A stretch of DNA of 64,000 nucleotides from Nitrospirillum pindoramense (GTDB taxonomy: Bacteria > Pseudomonadota > Alphaproteobacteria > Azospirillales > Azospirillaceae), in NCBI RefSeq assembly GCF_007827955.1, contig NZ_VITR01000007.1, positions 124,001 to 188,000 on the forward strand, written 5' to 3'. Each line of letters begins with the position of its first letter. The stretch's first letter is position 1. This document shows positions 57,358 to 64,000 of this stretch, piece by piece. Under the pieces are notes generated by a model. That model had not been told where the DNA came from and made no database searches. It worked only from the letters and a program-made list of their open reading frames with translations. The translations under genes were made by a program, and so were the position numbers.

Positions 57358-58494
57358 ATGTCCACCTCCCATCGTGCGTATCGCCAGATCCTGCGCCGGC
57401 CCTCCCGTCAGATCCGTGTCGGCAAGGTCCTGGTCGGTGGCGACGCGCCGATCTCCGTCCAGACCATGACCAACACGCTGACCGCCGATGCCAAGGCGAC
57501 CATCGAGCAGGTGTTGCGGGCCGAAGAGGCCGGCGCCGATATGGTCCGCGTCTCCTGCCCCGACGAGGAGTCGACGGCGGCGCTGAAGGAGATCGTGAAG
57601 GCGGTGAACGTGCCCATCGTGGCCGACATCCACTTCCACTATAAGCGCGCCATCGAGGCCGCCGAGGCGGGTGCCGCCTGCCTGCGCATCAACCCCGGCA
57701 ACATCGGGTCGCACGACCGCGTGCGCGAGGTGGTGCAGGCCGCCAAGGACCATGGCTGCGCCATGCGCATCGGCGTCAACGCCGGCTCGCTGGAGCGCGA
57801 ACTGCTGGAACGCTACGGCGAGCCCTGCCCCGAAGCCCTGGTGGAAAGCGCCCTGACCCACGCCAAGATCCTGGAGGACCATGACTTCCGGGAGTTCAAG
57901 ATTTCCGTGAAGGCGTCGGACGTGTTCCTGGCCGTGGCCGCCTACCAGGGCCTGGCCGAGGCCTGCGATTATCCCCTGCACATCGGCATCACCGAGGCCG
58001 GCGGCCTGCGCGCCGGCACCGTGAAGTCGTCCATCGGCCTGGGCATGCTGCTGTGGTCGGGCATCGGCGACACCATCCGCGTGTCGCTGTCCGCCCCCCC
58101 GGAGGAGGAGGTCAAGGTCGGCTTCGAGATGCTGAAATCGCTGGGCCTGCGCCGCCGCGGCGTCACCGTCATCTCCTGCCCGTCCTGCGCCCGCCAGCAG
58201 TTCGATGTCATCAAGACGGTCGAGGTGCTGGAGGAACGCCTGGCCCACATCACCACCCCCATGACCGTCTCGGTCATCGGCTGCGTGGTGAACGGCCCGG
58301 GTGAGGCCACCATGACCGACATCGGCTTCACCGGCGGCGGCAAGGGCGTGCACCAGGTGTTCCTGGCCGGCCAGCCGGCCCACCGCCTGAAGGACGAGAG
58401 CATCGTCGACCACCTGGTGTCGCTGGTGGAAAAGAAGGCCGAGGAAATCAAGGCTGCCCAGGCCGCCGAAGAAGCCGCCGCTGCCGCCGAGTAG
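57358..58494 (+). CDS. ispG: 4-hydroxy-3-methylbut-2-enyl-diphosphate synthase
   Basis: 378 aa from ATG 57358 (GAGG upstream; ATG 57343 also in frame). Penultimate step of the MEP isoprenoid pathway. TIM-barrel [51 protein letters not shown] and HIGITEAGG. The 4Fe-4S cysteines are in [13 protein letters not shown] and [16 protein letters not shown], with the typical [12 protein letters not shown]. An Ala/Glu/Lys tail of about 25 residues ends it. Repeat copy D (reverse orientation) starts 14 bp after the stop. Confidence 0.98.
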   Translation: MSTSHRAYRQILRRPSRQIRVGKVLVGGDAPISVQTMTNTLTADAKATIEQVLRAEEAGADMVRVSCPDEESTAALKEIVKAVNVPIVADIHFHYKRAIEAAEAGAACLRINPGNIGSHDRVREVVQAAKDHGCAMRIGVNAGSLERELLERYGEPCPEALVESALTHAKILEDHDFREFKISVKASDVFLAVAAYQGLAEACDYPLHIGITEAGGLRAGTVKSSIGLGMLLWSGIGDTIRVSLSAPPEEEVKVGFEMLKSLGLRRRGVTVISCPSCARQQFDVIKTVEVLEERLAHITTPMTVSVIGCVVNGPGEATMTDIGFTGGGKGVHQVFLAGQPAHRLKDESIVDHLVSLVEKKAEEIKAAQAAEEAAAAAE

Positions 58495-58507
58495 TATGAA
58501 AGTGCCC

Positions 58508-58653
58508 GCGGCATGAGCCTTGGCTCATGCCGCTAGGCCCCAAGTGGGGCCGCCGGAGCTTTTTGGGAAGCGAAGCGGACTGAAAAGCGAGGAAGCCAAG
58601 CGGCCGGATGGCCGCGCCCGGCGCTTGAGGGCTTTAGTCAGCCCGGATACGGG
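58508..58653 (-). repeat. modular hairpin repeat, copy D (after ispG, reversed)
   Basis: Read on the minus strand: a small stem CCCG/CGGG; GCCCTCAAGCGCCGGGC; a 6-bp stem GCGGCC/GGCCGC with ATCC loop; TTGGCTTCCTCGCT; a divergent middle ending AGCTCCGG; GGCCCC/GGGGCC; and a perfect 12-bp terminal hairpin (58508-58533) containing GGCATGAG. Opposite orientation to the other copies relative to the upstream gene. Confidence 0.8.
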
Positions 58654-58667
58654 ATGACGGATAAGAT

Positions 58668-59749
<1,082 letters not shown>

Positions 59750-59753
<4 letters not shown>

Positions 59754-60655
59754 GCGCGGCGATCCTTCCCCCCCTGCCCCTTCGCACCGTGCTGAAGGCG
59801 GCCGAGGCGCGCCTGGCGGCCGCCGGTTGCGCCAGCCCGCGGCTGGACGTGCGCCTGCTGGCGGAAGAGGCGCTGGGCTGGTCGCGCACCGTCCTGCTGC
59901 TGGAGGGCGACCGGCCTGTGCCGGCCGAAGCCCAGGCCGCGCTGGCCGCCTTCGTCGAGCGCCGCGCCGCGCGGGAACCGGTGTCCCGCATCCTGGGCAA
60001 GCGGGAGTTCTGGAGCCTGGAGTTCCGCCTGGCCCCCGACACGCTGGACCCCCGCCCCGATACCGAGACCCTGGTGGAAACGGCCCTGCGCCACCTGCCC
60101 GACGGCGGGCGCCCCCGGCGCCTGCTGGATTTGGGCACGGGCAGCGGCTGCATTCTGCTGGCCCTGTTGTCGGAGCTGCCGGGCGCCTGGGGCCTGGGCG
60201 TGGACATCGCCCCCGGTGCCGCGCGGGCCGCCGCCGCAAATGCCCGGCATCTGGGGTTCGCCGGCCGCAGCGCCTTCCTGGTGGGCAGTTGGACGGACGC
60301 CCTGGCGGATGGTGCGCCCGGGGGCCGCTTCGACGCCATCGTGTCCAACCCGCCCTACATTCCCGCGGCCGACATCGCCGGCCTGGAGCCGGAGGTGCGG
60401 ACCTTCGACCCCCTGCGCGCCCTGGATGGCGGCGCCGACGGGCTGGCCCCGTACCGCCACCTGGCCAAGGTCGCCGGCGGGCTGCTCATCCCCGGCGGGC
60501 TGCTGGCGGTGGAGCATGGCGCCGGCCAAGGGGCCGACGTTGCAGCCTTGTTCACCGCCGGGGGCCTGGAGGTCCTGGAACGGGTCGACGATCTGGCCGG
60601 TCATGACCGGGTGGTGGCCGCCCGTACCCCGCCCGGCAGCCCCGCCTCTTCCTAA
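59750..60655 (+). CDS. prmC: release factor glutamine methyltransferase
   Basis: 301 aa from GTG 59750. Methylates the GGQ glutamine of RF1/RF2. N-terminal helical domain ([36 protein letters not shown]), then the SAM fold [20 protein letters not shown] and the catalytic NPPY in [18 protein letters not shown]-terminal [15 protein letters not shown]. Coupled with prfA, as in most bacteria. Confidence 0.97.
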
Positions 60656-61006
60656 AGGACGGAACGACGCCGGCGGACCTGACCGTCTGCGCCGGGAACG
60701 CAGGGGCGCTTCGCCAAAAAAGATGTTGGATTAGCGGGATACTGCGTTTAGGGTCGTTCTCGCGTGGTGAAGGCCGAAGGGGCGACGCGCCAGGTCCAAA
60801 CGGGGAAACACCCGTGCAGGGGTCCGGCTAGCGTTCATGGGCCAAGAATGATCACCACGGCATGCCAGTTTGCCCAGCATGGTCGATCCGGTTTCAATCC
60901 GGGTAACGGGTGGATTCCGGGATCGGATGCAGTGGCGCGGATGGAAAAGCTCCGCCCCCTTGGCACGGCATGCATTGAACTCCAACGGGGCTAGAGCAGC
61001 AGTCGG
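60656..61006. promoter_or_regulatory. leader region of the DUF4167 gene
   Basis: 351 bp without a gene. A possible promoter is TTGGAT, 17 bp, TAGGGT (about 60725-60753), which would leave a leader of about 250 nt. Includes a short inverted pair CCGGTTTCAATCCGG (60888-60902). No known RNA family is recognised. Confidence 0.35.
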
Positions 61007-61456
61007 ATGAGACAGGGACCGAACTCCAGGCGTTCGCGTGGACGCGGCGGTAACAACGGTGGCAATGCCGGCGGCAACGGCGGCGGCAATGGCAACAACG
61101 GGGGCGGCAATAACCGCCGCCAGAACGTGCCCCTGCGCCACCAGACCTTTGACAGCAACGGCCCGGATGTGCGCATCCGCGGCAACGCCTTCCAGGTGCA
61201 TGAGAAGTACCTGGCCCTGGCCCGGGACGCCCAGTCGTCCGGTGACCGGGTGGCGGCGGAAAACTACCTGCAGCATGCGGAGCACTATTTCCGCATTATC
61301 ACGCAGATCAACGAGTCTGAGCAGCGCCAGCGCGGCGGTGAGCCCCGGCCTTACCAGCCGCAGACGGGCTACGACGACGCCGATGGCGGCGAGGCGTCCG
61401 ACGACGGCGAGGGCGATGCCCAGGCCGAAGACGAGCGCGAGCCGCTGAGCGCCTGA
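61007..61456 (+). CDS. DUF4167 domain protein
   Basis: 149 aa. N-terminal basic, Gly/Asn-rich tract (RRSRGRGGNNGGNAGGN) of RNA-binding appearance. The conserved DUF4167 core has DSNGPDVRIRGNAFQVHEKY and LALARDAQSSGDRVAAENYL, with AEHYFRI. An acidic Asp/Glu tail follows. Widespread next to prmC in alphaproteobacteria; function not established. The basic tract and folded core suggest nucleic-acid binding (inference). A strong terminator follows 4 bp after the stop. Confidence 0.92.
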   Translation: MRQGPNSRRSRGRGGNNGGNAGGNGGGNGNNGGGNNRRQNVPLRHQTFDSNGPDVRIRGNAFQVHEKYLALARDAQSSGDRVAAENYLQHAEHYFRIITQINESEQRQRGGEPRPYQPQTGYDDADGGEASDDGEGDAQAEDEREPLSA

Positions 61457-61460
61457 TCTT

Positions 61461-61495
61461 AAAAAGCCCCGCCCTCACCGGCGGGGCTTTTTGTT
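61461..61495 (+). terminator. Rho-independent terminator after the DUF4167 gene
   Basis: AAAAAGCCCCGCC...GGCGGGGCTTTTT, a perfect GC stem with A/T arms, 4 bp after the stop codon. Confidence 0.9.
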
Positions 61496-61506
61496 GCCCT
61501 GTTTTG

Positions 61507-61548
61507 GGCGCCTCGGGCGCCGGCGGCCCCAATCGGGGCCTCGGGCCG
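61507..61548. repeat. degenerate hairpin pair related to the modular repeats
   Basis: GGCGC/GCGCC with TCGG loop, then CCGGCGGCCCCAATCGGGGCC. The second part resembles the CCGGCGGCCCCACTTGGGGCC module of copy D. No core is present. Confidence 0.35.
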
Positions 61549-61728
61549 TGGAGAAGTCCGCCCCGGTGCTGGGGACGCAAGAACAAATGACCGCTATGCG
61601 GCGATGGCACGCTCTTGCGCTTGTTCACGACAGGACCGGTCGTTATTCTGCGCCTCCGTGAAACAAAAAGACCCGCCGCAGGGGTTTTGGCGTTTCGGAA
61701 ATGTCGGTCCGCATCAGAGTGAAGATCC

Positions 61729-63138
61729 ATGGGCAAGCCGCGCACCCTCTATGACAAGATCTGGGACAGCCATGTCGTTCACCGGCAGGAGGACGGCACA
61801 TGCGTGCTCTATATCGATCTCCACCTCGTGCATGAGGTGACGAGCCCGCAGGCGTTCGAAGGACTGCGCATGGCCGGCCGCAAGGTGCGCCGCCCGTCCG
61901 CGACCCTGGCCGTGGCCGACCACAACGTCCCCACCAGCCATGACCGCCTGGCCGGCATCAAGAATGAGGAAAGCCGCGTCCAGGTCGAGCAGCTGGCCAT
62001 CAACACCAAGGAATTCGGCGTCGACTATTACGACATGTCCGACATCCGCCAGGGCATCGTCCACGTCGTGGGGCCGGAGCAGGGGCTGACACAGCCCGGC
62101 ATGACCATCGTCTGCGGCGACAGCCACACGGCCACGCATGGTGCGTTTGGCGCTTTGGCCTTCGGCATCGGCACGTCGGACGTGGAGCATGTGCTGGCCA
62201 CGCAGACCCTGCTGCTGAAGCCGTCGAAGAACATGCGCATCACCGTGGATGGTGAGCTGCCCGTGGGCGTGACCGCCAAGGACGTGGTGCTGGCCATCAT
62301 CGGCAAGATCGGCACCGCCGGCGGCACCGGCCACGTCATCGAGTTCGCCGGCTCCGTCATCCGGGGCCTGAGCATGGAAGGCCGCATGACGGTCTGCAAC
62401 ATGGCCATCGAGGCGGGGGCCCGCGCCGGCCTGATCGCCCCGGACGAGACCACGTTCGAGTATCTGAAGGGCCGCCCGCAGGCGCCCAAGGCCGCGACCT
62501 GGGAACAGGCCGTCAACTGGTGGAAGAGCCTGCCGTCGGACGAGGGCGCGGTGTACGACCGCGAGGTCGTGCTGAAGGCCGAGGACATCGCCCCCATGGT
62601 CACCTGGGGCACCAGCCCGCAGGACGTGCTGCCCATCACCGCCGCCGTGCCCAACCCAGCCGAGGAGACGGATGAGCATCGCCGCGCCGCCATGGAACGC
62701 GCGCTGAAGTACATGGGCCTGACGGCCGGCACGCCGCTGGACGCCATTCCCGTGGACAAGGTGTTCATCGGCAGTTGCACCAACAGCCGCATCGAGGACC
62801 TGCGCGCCGCCGCCAAGGTGGTGGAGGGCCGCCACGTGGCCGACGGCATCTACGCCATGGTGGTCCCGGGATCCGGCCTGGTGAAGGAACAGGCGGAGGC
62901 CGAGGGCCTGGACAAGGTGTTCACCGCCGCCGGCTTCGACTGGCGGGAGCCCGGCTGCTCCATGTGCCTGGCCATGAACGACGACAAGCTGAAGCCGGGT
63001 GAGCGCTGCGCCTCCACCTCCAACCGCAACTTCGAGGGTCGCCAGGGCCCCGGCGGCCGCACCCATCTGGTGAGCCCCGAGATGGCTGCCGCCGCCGCCC
63101 TGACCGGCAAGCTGACGGACGTGCGCACGCTGAACTGA
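61729..63138 (+). CDS. leuC: 3-isopropylmalate dehydratase large subunit
   Basis: 469 aa, normal length. Isomerises 2- to 3-isopropylmalate in leucine synthesis with LeuD. Aconitase-fold motifs: [45 protein letters not shown], and the 4Fe-4S ligands in [15 protein letters not shown] and [12 protein letters not shown]-terminal [20 protein letters not shown]. leuD and leuB are not in the window; the next gene is on the opposite strand. Confidence 0.98.
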   Translation: MGKPRTLYDKIWDSHVVHRQEDGTCVLYIDLHLVHEVTSPQAFEGLRMAGRKVRRPSATLAVADHNVPTSHDRLAGIKNEESRVQVEQLAINTKEFGVDYYDMSDIRQGIVHVVGPEQGLTQPGMTIVCGDSHTATHGAFGALAFGIGTSDVEHVLATQTLLLKPSKNMRITVDGELPVGVTAKDVVLAIIGKIGTAGGTGHVIEFAGSVIRGLSMEGRMTVCNMAIEAGARAGLIAPDETTFEYLKGRPQAPKAATWEQAVNWWKSLPSDEGAVYDREVVLKAEDIAPMVTWGTSPQDVLPITAAVPNPAEETDEHRRAAMERALKYMGLTAGTPLDAIPVDKVFIGSCTNSRIEDLRAAAKVVEGRHVADGIYAMVVPGSGLVKEQAEAEGLDKVFTAAGFDWREPGCSMCLAMNDDKLKPGERCASTSNRNFEGRQGPGGRTHLVSPEMAAAAALTGKLTDVRTLN

Positions 63139-63227
63139 GCGGACGCCACGGAGTGATCCGAGCGACGGCGCGGGCCCTTCGGGTTCCGCGCCGTTCGCGT
63201 TTCAGCGATAACCCACGCCCGCCGGGG

Positions 63228-63773
63228 TTACAGTCCATCCACCGGATTGGCGGCGGGAGCGAAGGGCTGGCCGGCGCGGATGAGGTCCCGCCGGGCCTCG
63301 TACTCGCGCAAGGCCCAGTCGACGCTGGGGAAGGCCAGGTCGGTCCAGGGGATCTCATCCCAGGCGAACAGGGCGACCTCCTGGCTTTCCACGCCGGCGG
63401 CGATGTCCGGACTGGTCAGGGTGGCCAGGTAGATCAGTTGCACCTGGCTGATGCGGGGAATGTTGTAGACGGCCAGCAAGGGCCCGATGGCCAGGCGCGC
63501 GCCCGCCTCCTCCCATGCCTCGCGGGCGGCGCCGTCCTGGGTGGTTTCCCCCAGTTCCATGAAGCCGGCGGGCAGGGTCCAGTAACCGATGCGGGGCGGG
63601 ATGGCGCGGCGGCACAGCAGGATGCGGTCCTGCCACAGGGCGACGGAGCCCACCACGATCTTGGGATTGTCATAGGCGATATAGCCGCAGTCGGGGCAGA
63701 CCAGCCGTTCCCGATCCTCCCCCGGCGGCACCGTCACCACGCGGGGCCCGAACGTCGGCGCGGGATCGGACAT
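63228..63773 (-). CDS. Nudix hydrolase with N-terminal zinc ribbon half
   Basis: 181 aa. N-terminal [18 protein letters not shown] (one Cys pair, residues 26 and 29), then the Nudix box [20 protein letters not shown] with AG following, and [20 protein letters not shown]. The CPxCGxxxYxNPK lead is typical of ADP-ribose/NADH-type Nudix proteins. Substrate unknown. Downstream of the DUF1178 gene on the same strand with a gap of about 38 bp. Confidence 0.9.
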   Translation of the reverse strand: MSDPAPTFGPRVVTVPPGEDRERLVCPDCGYIAYDNPKIVVGSVALWQDRILLCRRAIPPRIGYWTLPAGFMELGETTQDGAAREAWEEAGARLAIGPLLAVYNIPRISQVQLIYLATLTSPDIAAGVESQEVALFAWDEIPWTDLAFPSVDWALREYEARRDLIRAGQPFAPAANPVDGL

Positions 63774-63811
63774 GGATGCACTCCCTTGGCTTCCGTCCCG
63801 CCACTATGGGC

Positions 63812-64000
63812 TCAAGAGTCGTGTTTGGGTACCCACGGGATGCGGGCGAAGGTCACGCCCTCATCTTCCAGCTCCGCCGCTTCCTCATCGGTGGTCTGGC
63901 CGTAGATGGGCTTGGCCTCGGTCTCGCCGTAGTGGATTTTGCGCGCCTCTTCGGCGAAGCGGTCGCCCACATGGGTGGCGTTGGCCTCCACCTGGCGGCG
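63812..64000 (-). CDS. DUF1178 family protein, C-terminal fragment
   Basis: The last 62 residues; the 5' part lies beyond the window. Reads ...VEANATHVGDRFAEEARKIH, then YGETEAKPIYGQTTDEEAA, and ends IPWVPKHDS. The VG-FAEEAR-IHYGE...IYG-...PW-P pattern is the conserved end of DUF1178, a small zinc-ribbon-containing alphaproteobacterial family of unknown function. The family usually neighbours a Nudix gene, as here. Confidence 0.85.
   Translation of the reverse strand, partial: RRQVEANATHVGDRFAEEARKIHYGETEAKPIYGQTTDEEAAELEDEGVTFARIPWVPKHDS

Noticed and set aside
61587-61661. Short leader peptide upstream of leuC (24 codons from ATG 61587) as a leucine attenuator
   Set aside because: It contains only two leucine codons, no run of them, a poor ribosome site, and no terminator/antiterminator pair is visible.

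Overview
This window is GC-rich, densely coded chromosomal DNA from an alphaproteobacterium. The best fit is Rhodospirillales/Azospirillaceae (Azospirillum/Nitrospirillum-like). The inference rests on several alphaproteobacterial synteny blocks: dnaX-ybaB-recR with the SRP RNA and nudC beside it; cytochrome c/kdsB/pheA; lptC-lptA-lptB-rpoN-hpf-ptsN; ubiG next to lysC; a rodZ-like gene near ispG-prfA-prmC-DUF4167. A FixL/FixJ/FixK-type oxygen-response cluster and an Azospirillum-like gltD-gltB pair point the same way. No species call can be made without a search. No phage, insertion sequence, CRISPR array or plasmid module is visible.

Layout. 1-0.7 kb: 3' end of a chemoreceptor gene. 0.8-9.5 kb: tandem TonB_C-like protein, recR, ybaB, dnaX, SRP RNA, nudC, hisN, a membrane-anchored cytochrome c, kdsB, pheA. 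9.7-15.6 kb: ghrA-like reductase, then a minus-strand regulatory block (fixK-like regulator, single-domain receiver, fixJ, fixL) and an NlpC/P60-MarR pair. 15.8-25.2 kb: M17 aminopeptidase, two GSTs, a VOC protein, an orphan TAXI binding protein, a PAS_5 protein, an SDR, a ParA-like ATPase, a CYTH-CHAD protein and a polytopic membrane protein. 25.3-32 kb: pgk, a zinc metalloprotease, a gene-free gap, glpK, and two tandem paralogous aspartyl proteases. 32-41.4 kb: gltB/gltD, uppP, an NDUFA9-like SDR and a duplicated tRNA-Leu(CAG) unit. 41.5-48 kb: RNase D-like gene and the lptCAB-rpoN-hpf-ptsN cluster. 48.2-54.2 kb: ubiG, lysC, a nitronate monooxygenase, ptsP. 54.4-64 kb: rodZ-like gene, a GH39 glycosidase, ispG, prfA, prmC, DUF4167 gene, leuC, a Nudix hydrolase, and a truncated DUF1178 gene.

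How genes work together. ptsP (EI-Ntr) and ptsN (EIIA-Ntr), with rpoN and gltBD, form a nitrogen-control theme; the NPr phosphocarrier is not in the window. lptC/A/B with kdsB and uppP serve envelope biogenesis. FixL-FixJ-FixK form a candidate oxygen-response cascade. Both FixL PAS domains keep the heme-ligand histidine, and a FixK/FNR-type box sits just upstream of the single-domain receiver gene.

The most interesting non-coding signal is a family of modular hairpin repeats of about 110-150 bp. Four copies follow pheA, pgk, ptsN and ispG within about 15 bp of the stop codon. The core sequence and loops are conserved while stem sequences change in a compensatory way. Other items worth attention are the tandem tRNA-Leu duplication, the pair of two-lobed retropepsin-like proteases, a translationally coupled GH39 enzyme in a housekeeping cluster, and a hairpin-rich gap before glpK.
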